A stretch of DNA of 64,000 bases from Desemzia sp. RIT 804 (GCF_016892605.1 NZ_JAFEMV010000001.1:1-64000), one strand, 5' to 3'; shown: positions 25,380 to 35,358, counted from the first letter of the stretch. The notes: generated by a model not told the origin, from the letters alone. Translations and numbers: made by a program.

Positions 25380-27797
25380 ATGAGTTTTAACCACAAAACT
25401 ATTGAAAAGAAATGGCAAAAATATTGGGACACAAATAAATCTTTCCGCGTGACAGAAGATCCTGAAAAAGATAAATTTTACGCAATGGATATGTTCCCAT
25501 ACCCATCAGGTTCAGGACTACATGTAGGACATCCAGAAGGCTATACTGCAACAGATATTCTGTCTCGAATGAAACGTGCTCAAGGGTACAACGTATTACA
25601 TCCAATGGGTTGGGATGCATTTGGATTGCCAGCTGAACAATACGCACTGGATACGGGGAATGATCCGGCTGAATTTACAGCTGAAAACATTCAAACGTTC
25701 AAACGTCAAATCAATTCTCTAGGATTTAGTTTGGATTGGGACCGTGAGATAAATACTACAGATCCAGAATATTACAAATGGACTCAATGGATATTTACGA
25801 AATTATATGAAAAAGGCTTGGCTTATGAAGCAGAAGTAGCTGTAAACTGGTGTCCTGCTTTAGGAACGGTTTTGGCGAATGAGGAAGTCATTGATGGCAA
25901 AAGTGAACGCGGAGGACATCCAGTTTACCGTAAACCAATGAAACAATGGATGCTGAAAATTACGGCTTATGCAGATCGTTTGCTAGAAGACTTAGAATTA
26001 GTAGATTGGCCAGAAAATATTAAAGACATGCAACGCAATTGGATCGGTAAATCGGTAGGGGCAAATGTAACGTTTAGCGTAAAAGACTCTAGTGAAGAAT
26101 TTACTGTGTTCACTACAAGACCAGATACACTTTTTGGGGCAACATATGCTGTACTAGCTCCTGAGTCAGATCTGGTTGAAAAAATCACTGCACCAGAACA
26201 AAAATCAGCTGTTGAGGCGTATATCAAAGACAGCAGTTTGAAAAGCGATTTGGACCGTACAGATTTGAATAAAGACAAATCGGGAGTCTTTACAGGAGCT
26301 TACGCAATCAACCCCGTAAACGGGAAAGAAATGCCTATCTGGATCGCAGATTATGTACTGGCTTCATATGGAACGGGAGCTATCATGGCTGTTCCAGCTC
26401 ATGATCAACGTGACTGGGAATTTGCGACTAAATTTGAGTTAGAAATCATTCCTGTACTTGATGGGGGAGACATTTCAAAAGAAGCTTTCACTGAAGACGG
26501 CACACACATCAACTCAGATTTCTTGGATGGTCTTGGAAAAGAATCCGCTATCGAAAAAATGAATAGCTGGTTGGAAGAACAAGGAATCGGTAAAAAAGAA
26601 ACGACTTACCGTTTACGTGACTGGTTGTTTGCTAGACAACGTTATTGGGGAGAGCCTATTCCTGTCATTCATTGGGAAGATGGCACGACTACTACTATCC
26701 CAGAAGAAGAATTGCCACTATTGCTGCCAGTGACTAATGAAATCAAGCCTAGTGGTACTGGTGAGTCTCCGCTTGCGAATATCACTGAGTGGGTGAACGT
26801 AGTGGATCCGGAAACAGGCAAAAAGGGTAAACGAGATACGAATACAATGCCGCAATGGGCAGGTAGTTCATGGTATCATTTGCGTTACATTGACCCACAT
26901 AATTCTGAACAATTAGCGGATCCTGAAAAGTTAAAAGAATGGTTACCGGTAGACATTTATATCGGTGGGGCAGAACATGCGGTATTGCATCTATTGTATG
27001 CACGTTTCTGGCATAAATTCTTATACGATATTGGTGTGGTTCCAACAAAAGAGCCGTATCAAAAATTGTTCAACCAAGGGATGATCCTAGGAGAGAACAA
27101 TGAGAAAATGTCTAAATCAAAAGGGAATGTAGTCAACCCTGATGATGTGGTAGAACAATATGGAGCAGATACATTACGTGTCTATGAAATGTTTATGGGG
27201 CCATTAGATGCTTCTATTGCATGGAGTGAAAACGGGCTAGAAGGAAGTCGTAAGTTCTTGGACCGTGTATGGCGCTTGATGGTAGATGAAGACGATAAGT
27301 TACGTGATCGCATTACGACTTTCAATGATGGTAAGTTAGATGTGGTATATCATCAAACAGTCAAAAAAGTCACTGAAGATTATGATGCATTACGTTTCAA
27401 TACAGCCATTTCACAATTGATGGTTTTTGTGAACGAAGCTTATAAAGCAGAAGCGCTGCCTGTTGAGTATATTAAAGGATTGATTCAACTATTGGCACCA
27501 ATCGCTCCTCATGTAGGAGAAGAATTGTGGCAAAAAGTGACTCAATCTCAAGAAGGTATTTCTTATGAAACATGGCCAGCATATGATGAAAAATATTTAC
27601 AAAAAGACGAAGTAGAAGTTGTTTTCCAAGTTAATGGTAAACTGAGATCAAAAGTTCAAGTTTCCAAAGAAATCTCAAAAGATGACATGGAAAAATTAGC
27701 GATAGCAGATGAAAAAGTTCAACAATATATTGAAGGGAAAAATATCCGTAAAGTAATTGTTGTTCCTGGAAAATTAGTCAATATTGTAGCTAACTGA
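25380..27797 (+). CDS. leuS: Leucyl-tRNA synthetase
   Basis: Class I synthetase (805 residues) charging tRNA-Leu. The HIGH-type motif is in [16 protein letters not shown] (about residues 40-55) and KMSKS in [13 protein letters not shown] near residue 576. The CP1 editing domain lies about residues 220-420, with [12 protein letters not shown] and the [11 protein letters not shown] motif. Length is standard for bacterial LeuRS. A GAGGTAATTTGGA stretch precedes the ATG. Expression is under the T-box above. Confidence 0.97.
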   Translation: MSFNHKTIEKKWQKYWDTNKSFRVTEDPEKDKFYAMDMFPYPSGSGLHVGHPEGYTATDILSRMKRAQGYNVLHPMGWDAFGLPAEQYALDTGNDPAEFTAENIQTFKRQINSLGFSLDWDREINTTDPEYYKWTQWIFTKLYEKGLAYEAEVAVNWCPALGTVLANEEVIDGKSERGGHPVYRKPMKQWMLKITAYADRLLEDLELVDWPENIKDMQRNWIGKSVGANVTFSVKDSSEEFTVFTTRPDTLFGATYAVLAPESDLVEKITAPEQKSAVEAYIKDSSLKSDLDRTDLNKDKSGVFTGAYAINPVNGKEMPIWIADYVLASYGTGAIMAVPAHDQRDWEFATKFELEIIPVLDGGDISKEAFTEDGTHINSDFLDGLGKESAIEKMNSWLEEQGIGKKETTYRLRDWLFARQRYWGEPIPVIHWEDGTTTTIPEEELPLLLPVTNEIKPSGTGESPLANITEWVNVVDPETGKKGKRDTNTMPQWAGSSWYHLRYIDPHNSEQLADPEKLKEWLPVDIYIGGAEHAVLHLLYARFWHKFLYDIGVVPTKEPYQKLFNQGMILGENNEKMSKSKGNVVNPDDVVEQYGADTLRVYEMFMGPLDASIAWSENGLEGSRKFLDRVWRLMVDEDDKLRDRITTFNDGKLDVVYHQTVKKVTEDYDALRFNTAISQLMVFVNEAYKAEALPVEYIKGLIQLLAPIAPHVGEELWQKVTQSQEGISYETWPAYDEKYLQKDEVEVVFQVNGKLRSKVQVSKEISKDDMEKLAIADEKVQQYIEGKNIRKVIVVPGKLVNIVAN

Positions 27798-27921
27798 TCC
27801 ATTCCACATTAGATGTTTAATATTCTTTTTTTCACATTAGGTGTGCTATTATTCTTGTAAAGGAATAGTAGTACATCTTTTTTTTTTAACGCCTTATAGA
27901 ACATTCCTAGGAGGGGTTTTA

Positions 27922-28032
27922 GTGGATGCTGCAAGTTGGTTTGCCATAGCGATAGCCGTAGCAGTTGCCATTGGTTTATTTGATGATAAGAAAAAGAAAC
28001 GTAAGAAAAAAGAAAAAGACGATAAGCAGTAA
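27922..28032 (+). CDS. Small single-pass membrane protein
   Basis: A GTG start at 27922, preceded by TAGGAGGGG, opens a 36-residue product: a short N-terminus, one hydrophobic helix (SWFAIAIAVAVAIGLF), then a Lys-rich tail (DDKKKKRKKKEKDDKQ). A dedicated terminator follows directly. The strong ribosome binding site and tight terminator argue that it is a real gene. I do not recognise a family; such proteins often sit in the membrane with the positive tail inside. Confidence 0.65.
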   Translation: MDAASWFAIAIAVAVAIGLFDDKKKKRKKKEKDDKQ

Positions 28033-28041
28033 TAGTTTGAT

Positions 28042-28070
28042 AAAAAAGCGAAGAGCATATTCGCTTTTTT
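28042..28070 (+). terminator. Terminator after the small membrane protein gene
   Basis: AAAAAAGCGA pairs with TCGCTTTTTT across a 9-nt loop. Confidence 0.85.
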
Positions 28071-28113
28071 ATATGTTCATGACAAATACAATCTAGTAAA
28101 AGGTGGAGATACA

Positions 28114-28914
28114 ATGGAACAAGACAAACAAAAAATGATTCGTTTGAACAATGGACAGTTCATTCCATTAATTGGACTGGGTACTTATAATATGGATACT
28201 AAAACAGCAGAAGAAACGATCTATACCGCTTTAACGAAAGGATATCGATTAATTGATTCGGCTGCGATGTATGAAAATGAAGCTGAAGTAGGTCGCGCAG
28301 TTCGAAGAGCAGTAAAAAATGGAATTTCGCGTGAAGAGATTACTGTTGTGACTAAGATTTGGAAAACAGATTTGGGGTACGAAAAGACTTTGAGAGCTTT
28401 TGAGAAAAGTTATGAGACGATGAATCTGGATGTAATTGATTTAGTACTGATTCATTGGCCAGATGCTGCAAATGAGGTGAATATCAAGACTTGGAAAGCA
28501 CTAGAAGAAATTTATTATAGTGGCAAAGTAAAAGCTATCGGTGTCTCCAATTTTGATGAAGAGCAGTTAAATTATTTATTTGAATGGGGAGATATTAAAC
28601 CAGTAGTGAACCAGTATTCTTGTTATCCAGGCAAAAGTCAGGAAAGTTTGCGAGTATTTTGTGAAAAAAGTGGTATTCGATCAATGGCTTATAGTCCAAT
28701 TCATAGAGGGAAAACAGTGGACGATAAAGATATCCAAAGATTAGCTGAGAAATATCAAAAAACACCCGCACAAATTGCTCTACGTTGGAATATCCAACGT
28801 GGAGTTATCCCTATACCAAAAACAGAAAGTGTAGACCGTTTAGATGAAAATTTAAATATATTTGATTTTACTTTATCGGAAAATGAGATGTCGCAATTGC
28901 TAGCAAAAGGGTAA
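28114..28914 (+). CDS. Aldo/keto reductase
   Basis: A 266-residue NADPH-dependent oxidoreductase of the AKR5 (2,5-diketo-gluconate reductase-like) group. The catalytic tetrad is visible as Asp and Tyr in LIDSAAMYENEAEVGRA, Lys in VVTKIW and His in VLIHWP. The C-terminal cofactor region has ALRWNIQRGVIPIPKTES. Substrate unknown; small carbonyls such as methylglyoxal are commonly reduced by the group. It stands alone after a terminator, with AAAGGTGGAG before the ATG. Confidence 0.88.
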   Translation: MEQDKQKMIRLNNGQFIPLIGLGTYNMDTKTAEETIYTALTKGYRLIDSAAMYENEAEVGRAVRRAVKNGISREEITVVTKIWKTDLGYEKTLRAFEKSYETMNLDVIDLVLIHWPDAANEVNIKTWKALEEIYYSGKVKAIGVSNFDEEQLNYLFEWGDIKPVVNQYSCYPGKSQESLRVFCEKSGIRSMAYSPIHRGKTVDDKDIQRLAEKYQKTPAQIALRWNIQRGVIPIPKTESVDRLDENLNIFDFTLSENEMSQLLAKG

Positions 28915-29095
28915 AAGCAAGCATTAAATGAATAATCAACTTGTTATCTAATAATGAAGTCAAAATTGTCTACATTACTTCAAAGTAGTTAAAAAAGAAT
29001 TAAGTTTTGATTGAGCTGGCTCTTTAGGCGTTGCATCTTGTCTACTTTATAAGTAGAATGTAAGCTAGCAAAATATTTTGAGAGTAGGCTTATAA

Positions 29096-30763
29096 ATGTC
29101 AAATGAAACTATAAGTAAAAAAACGAAACATGTTGAAAGTGATTCACAGAGTAAGATGTTATCGGGTTCTGCTTGGATGTCTGCTGCAAGTATTATCTCT
29201 AGATTGTTAGGTGCTATCTACATTATCCCTTGGATGGCTTGGATGGGAGATAAAGCGACAGCTGAGGCAGCAAATGCCTTATATACTGTTGGCTATACAC
29301 CTTATGCTTTATTTTTAAGTGTTGCTACAGCAGGTGTCCCTTCTGCCATAGCTAAACAAGTTTCTCATTATAATTCGTTGGGAGAGTATGATATCAGTAA
29401 GGACATATATAAACGAGGGTTACAAGTTATGTCAATTACAGGTATCGCTTCCGCCATCCTGATGTACGCATTAGCACCATTTATCGCAGCAAATAGCCCA
29501 ACAGCTTCTGCTGCAGACGGAACACAAGTGATTCGTACATTGTCTTTAGCTTTATTGCTGATTCCAACGATGAGTGTAACTAGAGGATATATTCAAGGTT
29601 TCCAATCAATGGCTCCATCCGCTATTTCACAAGTTGTTGAACAAATTGTGCGTGTCATATTTATGCTGGCTTCAGTATTCTTTATCCGTCAAGTATTTGA
29701 TGGATCAGTTGTAGATGCTGTATCATGGTCTACTTTTGGAGCTTTTGTTGGGGCATTAGCCAGTATGGCATTTTTGGTTTATGTAGTGTGGAGAAAACAG
29801 TTAAATGCGAAACCAACTATCGGTTCCAGTTCCAGCAGCAACATAACTGTTTCAACCAATCAAATCTTGTTCTCTATTATCAAAACAGCTATTCCTTTCA
29901 TTATCATCGGAGCTGGAATTACGATAGCTCAATTAGTCGATCAATTTACATTTGATCCTATCATGAAAGCTGTTAGTGATTATACGCCTAAAGAAATACA
30001 GAGAGCTTACGGTGTCGCAGCAGCAAATGCGCATAAATTGATCATGATCGTACTTTCGTTTGGGAGTTCAATGGCCATTACTTCAGTACCTTTGATCAGT
30101 AGTTTAATGGCTAAAAAAGATCATAAAGGATTGAGCAGACAATTTAATAATAGTATTCAATTGCTGTTTCTTATTATCATTCCAGCGTCAGTGGGAATGG
30201 CTGTAGTGGCTGAACCATTGTACACATTATTTTATCAACATGATGATTTTGGAACAAGTATTACTCAATGGTCAGCTATTATGACTATCTTTTTAGGGTT
30301 GTACACAGTAGTGAGCATTATGATCATGTCAGCAAACAGACCCCGTGCTGCGATAAAGGGGCTAGTAATAGGGGTGATTGTGAAATTAGCTTTACAATAT
30401 CCACTACTAGCTGCTTTCAAAACTCACGGAATGCTGGTTTCTACGATGATTGGTTTTGCAGTATCTTCCCTTATTATTATTCATGCAATGTATCAGACAG
30501 AACATTTCAATCTAGGATTATTGTCTAGAAGAACGCTATTGATCACGATATTCTCTATAATTATGGCAATAGCTACAACAATAGCCAGAGAATTGCTCTA
30601 CTTATTTATACCAGTTAGTGATAGGGGATTGGCTTTAGTGATTATCTTAGTCGTAGCCTTGATAGGAGTAGTTGTTTACGGCTATCTAATTTTTAAAACG
30701 AGACTAGCAGATAAAGTAATCGGCGCAAAAGCAACAACATTTAGAAAAAAATTAAAAATGTAA
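29096..30763 (+). CDS. MurJ/YtgP-like lipid II flippase (MOP superfamily)
   Basis: A 555-residue polytopic protein with about 14 hydrophobic helices, of the polysaccharide transport family related to Bacillus YtgP/MurJ. Segments such as SGSAWMSAASIISRLLGAIYIIPW at the N-terminus, YTVGYTPYALFLSVATAGVPSAIAK and AAANAHKLIMIVLSFGSSMA fit this group. The likely role is flipping undecaprenyl-linked cell wall precursor across the membrane. It is not adjacent to wall synthesis genes, and paralogues are common, so another undecaprenyl-linked glycan is possible. A GAGTAGG sequence lies about 8 nt before the ATG. Confidence 0.8.
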   Translation: MSNETISKKTKHVESDSQSKMLSGSAWMSAASIISRLLGAIYIIPWMAWMGDKATAEAANALYTVGYTPYALFLSVATAGVPSAIAKQVSHYNSLGEYDISKDIYKRGLQVMSITGIASAILMYALAPFIAANSPTASAADGTQVIRTLSLALLLIPTMSVTRGYIQGFQSMAPSAISQVVEQIVRVIFMLASVFFIRQVFDGSVVDAVSWSTFGAFVGALASMAFLVYVVWRKQLNAKPTIGSSSSSNITVSTNQILFSIIKTAIPFIIIGAGITIAQLVDQFTFDPIMKAVSDYTPKEIQRAYGVAAANAHKLIMIVLSFGSSMAITSVPLISSLMAKKDHKGLSRQFNNSIQLLFLIIIPASVGMAVVAEPLYTLFYQHDDFGTSITQWSAIMTIFLGLYTVVSIMIMSANRPRAAIKGLVIGVIVKLALQYPLLAAFKTHGMLVSTMIGFAVSSLIIIHAMYQTEHFNLGLLSRRTLLITIFSIIMAIATTIARELLYLFIPVSDRGLALVIILVVALIGVVVYGYLIFKTRLADKVIGAKATTFRKKLKM

Positions 30764-31029
30764 GAGCGTGGAGTGAGGCGTTAAGTTCATCGTACATCTT
30801 AAAATGCCGACAGTTTGGTGTTTTTCCAAACAGTCGGTATTTTAAAATGGTAGTATGAACTGCCGAACGCAACGCGTTTAAAACGAGAGCGTGGAGTGAG
30901 CCGTTTTGATTTCCGTAGAGTTCATTTTTGCCTTTTAGTTGGGTGTTCTTACCCACCAAAAAGGTAAAATGAAATCATAGGAAATCAGGCTTGCGCAACG
31001 CGTTTAAAACCAGAGCATGGAGTAAGCCG
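30764..31029. repeat. Tandem hairpin repeat elements with conserved flanks
   Basis: GAGCGTGGAGTGAG occurs at 30764 and 30887 and, as GAGCATGGAGTAAG, at 31013. GCAACGCGTTTAAAA occurs at 30869 and 30995. Between the flanks are two different hairpins: one around AAAATGCCGACAGTTTGG facing CCAAACAGTCGGTATTTT, the other around TTGATTTCC facing GGAAATCA with an inner stem GTTGGGTG/CACCC. The period is about 125 bp: flanks are conserved while hairpin bodies differ. No coding sequence. Confidence 0.85.
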
Positions 31030-31133
31030 TTAAGCCCCACTTAAAAAGGGAGTTAGGATTTAGTGTCCTAGCTCTCTTTTCGATTTTCTGTATAATGGAA
31101 ACCAGATAGGTGTATTGAGAAAGGAATTTAGAA

Positions 31134-31862
31134 ATGAGATTGGATAAATTATTGTCCCATAGCGGATTCGGTACTAGAAAAGAAGTGAAAAATCTTTTAA
31201 AGAAAAAAGTTGTAACTGTTAATGGAGCTTTTCAAAAAGATGGTAAATCTCAAGTCTCCCCAGAAACAGATTTAATAGAAGTATTTGGAGAAAAGGCAGA
31301 ATATCAAGAGTTTGTTTATTTCATGTTGCATAAACCAAAAGGGGTTATTAGTGCCACAACAGACAATCTGCATGAGACAGTCATTGATCTATTGCAACCG
31401 CAGGATCAATTGCAAGAGCCATTTCCAGTAGGCAGATTGGACATTGATACGGAAGGGCTGCTGCTTTTAACTAATGATGGTAATTTAGCTCATGAGTTGC
31501 TATCTCCTAAAAAACATGTTGATAAAGTTTATCAAGCCGAAATCAGAGGAATCGTCTTAGGAAAAGACGTAGCAGCTTTCTTAAAAGGTGTTACGTTAGA
31601 GGATGGATACAATTGCAAACCTGCAGAATTAGTGATCCATGAAACTGATGAGGCAGAAGGGACTTCAAAAATTGAAGTAACCATCCAAGAAGGTAAATTT
31701 CATCAAGTAAAACGCATGTTTGAGAGTGTAGATAAAGAAGTCACTTATCTAAAACGAGTATCTATGGGACCTTTGTATTTAGATGAAGATTTATCATTAG
31801 GGGAGTACCGAGCGTTAACTCAAGATGAGATCGAGTCTTTAAAAAATAGAAACAGTAATTAG
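31134..31862 (+). CDS. rsuA: 16S rRNA pseudouridine synthase RsuA
   Basis: Isomerises a uridine of 16S rRNA (position 516 in E. coli). The 242-residue protein has an N-terminal S4 RNA-binding domain (MRLDKLLSHSGFGTRKEVKNL) and the catalytic Asp in GRLDIDTEGLLLLTNDG, followed by EGKFHQVKRMFE. Length and motif order match RsuA/YtzG-type enzymes rather than RluB. It is monocistronic, closed by a terminator. Confidence 0.9.
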   Translation: MRLDKLLSHSGFGTRKEVKNLLKKKVVTVNGAFQKDGKSQVSPETDLIEVFGEKAEYQEFVYFMLHKPKGVISATTDNLHETVIDLLQPQDQLQEPFPVGRLDIDTEGLLLLTNDGNLAHELLSPKKHVDKVYQAEIRGIVLGKDVAAFLKGVTLEDGYNCKPAELVIHETDEAEGTSKIEVTIQEGKFHQVKRMFESVDKEVTYLKRVSMGPLYLDEDLSLGEYRALTQDEIESLKNRNSN

Positions 31863-31880
31863 TTGAAGTTTAAACAATTT

Positions 31881-31915
31881 AAAAAAGAGCTTGGCATGAC
31901 CAGGCTCTTTTTTTT
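31881..31915 (+). terminator. Terminator of rsuA
   Basis: AAAAAAGAGCT pairs with GGCTCTTTTTT around TGGCATGACC, ending in eight T. Confidence 0.88.
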
Positions 31916-32267
31916 GACAGAATCGCTACTATCAGAGGCGATTTTTTAGCCGTCAATGGTGCTCGCTTATTCGACTTGGTGTGATAGTGAATGAACAGGC
32001 CTCTTCCTTTCTATTGTTTAACACTGTTAGAATAGTTCCTTTTTTGTACTTAAAAGATTAGTTTTAAGAAAGAAAAAACTTTCTTTAAATAGTCTAGAAG
32101 TGTTATTCTGCCAATTGTTCAGTCTACGAATAAAAGGTGTGAACAAGGCTGTCAATTAAATAAAAGAAAGTTGATTTCTAGTGTGAAAAAAAGTAGCTTT
32201 TGAAGTTGCCATGTGTTAAAAATAGAAAGATAAAAAAAATTACATCTATTATATGAGGTACATACTA
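31916..32267. other. Intergenic region before the exopolysaccharide operon
   Basis: About 350 bp without a credible gene. It holds a second small hairpin (AATCGCT facing GGCGATTTTTT, 31921-31947) and AT-rich sequence. The operon promoter should lie in its second half, but I could not assign -35/-10 boxes with confidence, and no c-di-GMP riboswitch was recognised. Confidence 0.5.
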
Positions 32268-33035
32268 ATGAAAAAAAGAAATCCATCTGATTTGTCTATT
32301 TTAATTGTCTTATTATTATTAAGTTTGCTAGCTTTATGTTATTTTTCTGAAAGTGATTATCATTATATCAGTTTCGTAGTGTTAATGGTTTCAGCCGTTG
32401 CAATGCACTTTCTTTCCGTAGCTAAAAATTTTATATGGCTGTTGACGATTGTATTAATGATGGGATTTGGAATGTTGATTATAGCTGACTCATCTCTAGT
32501 AACTCAGGTACAGTTGATTAAAGAATATCTTTTCTTTACTGCTGCAATGATTTTGATGTGGTTAATTTATAATGAAACTAAACAAATAAATGAACAACTA
32601 ATAAAAGCCCAAGAGCATGCCAAAGAATTAGAAAAATACATTGGTTCTTCTGAGTTATTGACATTGTCAGAATTTATCAATCGAATAATGTTTATAACCA
32701 CAGGGACAAAGAGACGAGGAGAAGAAAATTACTATGTGCGTTTCCAACTAAATTCATCTGTTCTTACACAAGAAGCATTTGAAACTTTATTCTCACAAAC
32801 TTTGTTGGCAACTATTCGTACTCAATTTGATTTAGTCACAAAAACGTCTGAGGGATCATATTTAATCTTCTTGCAAAATACCAACCAAGAAGGATGTACG
32901 GTTGTTTTGGATCGTTTATTTAAAGCCGTGAAAATGAGTATAAAGACAGAATCTGTTCCAGTTGAAGTGGAGATATTAAATGAAACACAATCCAATCAAT
33001 ACATTGAACAGTTAAAAGAAGGAGTACTGATTTAA
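32268..33035 (+). CDS. Membrane protein with degenerate GGDEF domain, exopolysaccharide operon
   Basis: A 255-residue protein with four hydrophobic helices (about residues 8-100), a short coiled linker (NETKQINEQLIKAQEHAKELEK) and a C-terminal domain (about 125-250). That domain follows the GGDEF strand pattern (FDLVTKTSEGSYLIFLQNTN) but has SEGSY at 194-198 where cyclases have GGDEF. It cannot be an active cyclase and may sense or scaffold. RTQFD precedes the motif, one residue longer than a standard RxxD inhibitory site. The start at 32268 has GAGGT upstream; its stop overlaps the GT2 start by one base. I infer a c-di-GMP-responsive regulatory subunit of the synthase. Confidence 0.65.
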   Translation: MKKRNPSDLSILIVLLLLSLLALCYFSESDYHYISFVVLMVSAVAMHFLSVAKNFIWLLTIVLMMGFGMLIIADSSLVTQVQLIKEYLFFTAAMILMWLIYNETKQINEQLIKAQEHAKELEKYIGSSELLTLSEFINRIMFITTGTKRRGEENYYVRFQLNSSVLTQEAFETLFSQTLLATIRTQFDLVTKTSEGSYLIFLQNTNQEGCTVVLDRLFKAVKMSIKTESVPVEVEILNETQSNQYIEQLKEGVLI

Positions 33036-34261
33036 TGAAGTTGCTGATGATCGTTGTGATTGTTTTTTTCTGGACCATGCTTTTATTTTATTCTGTTTTA
33101 ACCTTAGCTGGGGTAGTTCAGCGTTTAAGCAAACAAAAATCGACTCAGCTTTCTCATTATCCGTCAGTAGCAGTGTTGATTCCAGCGCATAATGAAGATG
33201 TAGTCATTAAAGACACCTTGGAAGCAATGTTAAAATTAAGTTATCCAGGAGAGTTAAATGTCTATTTACTAGACGATAATTCTCAAGATAATACAGCTGC
33301 TATAGTAAAAACATTTAGCGACTTATTTTCGCGTATTCACTATGTAAATGTTCCACCAGGTAAGCCGACAGGAAAATCACGTGTATTGAACTATGGATTA
33401 TCAGTGACTCAATCAGATTATTTTCTTGTTTTTGATGCAGATAATCAACCAGAACCCGATACGGTGGTAAAGCTTGTACATGCTGCTGAGACGACAAAAG
33501 ATGCAGCAGGAGCAGTAGGTTACGTTAAGACAATCAATGCTGCCCATAATTTACTTACACGAATGATTGCTATTGAATTTCAAGTTTTTCAGTTACTGAT
33601 GCAAAGTGGTCGATGGAGAATGTTTAAAGCTGGGTCACTGGCTGGTACAAATATGTTATTAAAAAGAAGTATTTTAGAAGAAGCAGGTGGATATGATCCT
33701 TATGCTTTAGCAGAAGATGCTGAATTAACCGTTCGAATTACAACGATGAAAAAAACGTTACCAGTAGTTCATCATTCAATAACTTGGGAACAAGAACCTG
33801 AAACAATGAAAATTTTTATAAAGCAACGAACTCGTTGGCTAACAGGAAACTTATACTTATTAGAAAAATCTTTACAAGAATGGAAGTATTGGAAAGGCAA
33901 GACATTTGTCTATAGTATGCAACATATTTTGACGTATTTCTTTTTCGTATTATTGCTTTTGTTGTCTAATTGCTGGTTTGTACTAGGATTACTTGGTTAT
34001 GCAGTACCCTATTTTGATACTCCTTTACTATTGTTATGGTTTTTAAGTTATGTAGTATATACTGCACAGATTATTAGCGCAATGGTTTTAGAGAAAACGA
34101 TCACGCCGTTTAATTTATTCATTGGCTTGATCATGTATTTTACTTATGCGCAGTTGTTTTTAGTTTTGTTGACCAAAAGCAGCAGCCAGTATTTGTGGAG
34201 TAAAATTTCAAAAACTACTATCGTATGGGATAAAACGAAGCGATTCAAAAAAATAGGATGA
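33035..34261 (+). CDS. Processive family 2 glycosyltransferase, exopolysaccharide synthase
   Basis: A 408-residue membrane synthase like BcsA/PgaC. It has an N-terminal helix, a GT-A domain with Asp80-Asp81 (LLDDNSQDN), the metal motif Asp134-Ala-Asp136 (VFDADNQ), the acceptor-side Glu227-Asp228 (LAEDAEL) and QxxRW at 264-268 (QRTRW), and then about four helices. The QxxRW motif marks processive polymerisation with export through the same protein. There is no PilZ domain, so c-di-GMP control would need a partner; the preceding degenerate GGDEF protein, to which it is translationally coupled, is the obvious candidate. The sugar cannot be read from the sequence. Confidence 0.85.
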   Translation: MKLLMIVVIVFFWTMLLFYSVLTLAGVVQRLSKQKSTQLSHYPSVAVLIPAHNEDVVIKDTLEAMLKLSYPGELNVYLLDDNSQDNTAAIVKTFSDLFSRIHYVNVPPGKPTGKSRVLNYGLSVTQSDYFLVFDADNQPEPDTVVKLVHAAETTKDAAGAVGYVKTINAAHNLLTRMIAIEFQVFQLLMQSGRWRMFKAGSLAGTNMLLKRSILEEAGGYDPYALAEDAELTVRITTMKKTLPVVHHSITWEQEPETMKIFIKQRTRWLTGNLYLLEKSLQEWKYWKGKTFVYSMQHILTYFFFVLLLLLSNCWFVLGLLGYAVPYFDTPLLLLWFLSYVVYTAQIISAMVLEKTITPFNLFIGLIMYFTYAQLFLVLLTKSSSQYLWSKISKTTIVWDKTKRFKKIG

Positions 34262-34338
34262 TCTAATGAGTTAAATAGCGTAAAATAAATTTATTTGAAT
34301 GATGGACTGGACAAGGGTTTTTATAAGGGAGAAATAAA

Positions 34339-35358
34339 GTGAAAAAAGTCCTCTGTTATCTTTGTGTTGTGATTTTTATAAGTGGAGTTTTTTTAGAATT
34401 AAAAACGGAAAGTGTACAAAAAACGGTGAGCCGTAATTACACAGCTGAAAATGGGCTGGTCAGAAATTACGGACGTTCACAAGATATTTCTATATTATCT
34501 GAAAGTACGGGGCAATATATGGAGTATTTGTTACTTATGAAGGATGACAAAAATTTCTATAAACAAACTGAATTGCTGCAAGATGATTTTTTAGTCAGAA
34601 AGAATGATGCTTTATTCATCAAATGGCAGTTAGGAGATCATATATCAACGAATGCAGCCATTGATGATTTGCGCATCATCAAAAATCTAAAAGAAGCTGG
34701 GCAAGTTTTTCAGCGTTCAGAATATAATGTTCTTGCAAAAAAGCTAGAGGAAACTTTGCTTACATATCAATTAGAAGATGGGATTTTAACTGATTTTTAT
34801 GACTGGAAATCCCATCAAAAGAGTCCTTTGGTTCACTTGTCTTATATTGATTTTGATGCTTTTAAAAACATGATTGGTATTGACCAGACAGCTTATCGAG
34901 GAATATTAGAACAAGCAAGTCTTAAAGGGCACCCTTTTTTTCAAGAAATTTGGAATACTGAAAAGAAAAAATATGAACAAGCAAATGAAAAAGAAGTTGA
35001 TTTAATTGATCAATTATTGATAGCCATTCAATACGTAAAAGGGGTAGATGATATACCGGTCCCATTTGATGAGTGGTTAAAAAAAGAGTGGCAAACAAAA
35101 GAAAAATTGTATGGAAGATATCAAAAAAAGGGAGAAGCGCCAAGTGTTTCTTATGAATCTAGTGCGGTGTATGCTTTAACTGTCCAATATTTTTCACTCA
35201 CTGGACAAGATGAGCTTGCTGATGACCTTAATCAAAAAGTATTAAAACAACTACCATTTACTGTTAAAGAATCTTTTTCATCTATTCATTTTTTTGACTA
35301 CATGTTAGCTCAAATAGCCGTCGAACGCTTCGAACAAGAACAGTCAGAAAATAAATAG
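34339..35358 (+). CDS. Secreted GH8-like glycoside hydrolase of the exopolysaccharide operon
   Basis: A 339-residue protein with an N-terminal membrane/signal segment (VLCYLCVVIFISGVFLEL). The mature part shows the pattern of family 8 glycosidases (BcsZ type): Glu55 in LSESTGQYMEYLLL, in the place of the SEGQG catalytic acid, and Asp109-Asp110 in NAAIDDLRIIKNL, in the place of the second conserved Asp. Such hydrolases trim nascent polymer in synthase-dependent systems. Similarity is distant and the assignment rests on motif order, length and context. GTG start after AAGGGAG; 77 nt after the synthase. Confidence 0.62.
   Translation: MKKVLCYLCVVIFISGVFLELKTESVQKTVSRNYTAENGLVRNYGRSQDISILSESTGQYMEYLLLMKDDKNFYKQTELLQDDFLVRKNDALFIKWQLGDHISTNAAIDDLRIIKNLKEAGQVFQRSEYNVLAKKLEETLLTYQLEDGILTDFYDWKSHQKSPLVHLSYIDFDAFKNMIGIDQTAYRGILEQASLKGHPFFQEIWNTEKKKYEQANEKEVDLIDQLLIAIQYVKGVDDIPVPFDEWLKKEWQTKEKLYGRYQKKGEAPSVSYESSAVYALTVQYFSLTGQDELADDLNQKVLKQLPFTVKESFSSIHFFDYMLAQIAVERFEQEQSENK

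Noticed and set aside
30741-30959. Reverse-strand frame of 72 codons in the repeat cluster
   Set aside because: It covers hairpin repeats and has no initiation signals.
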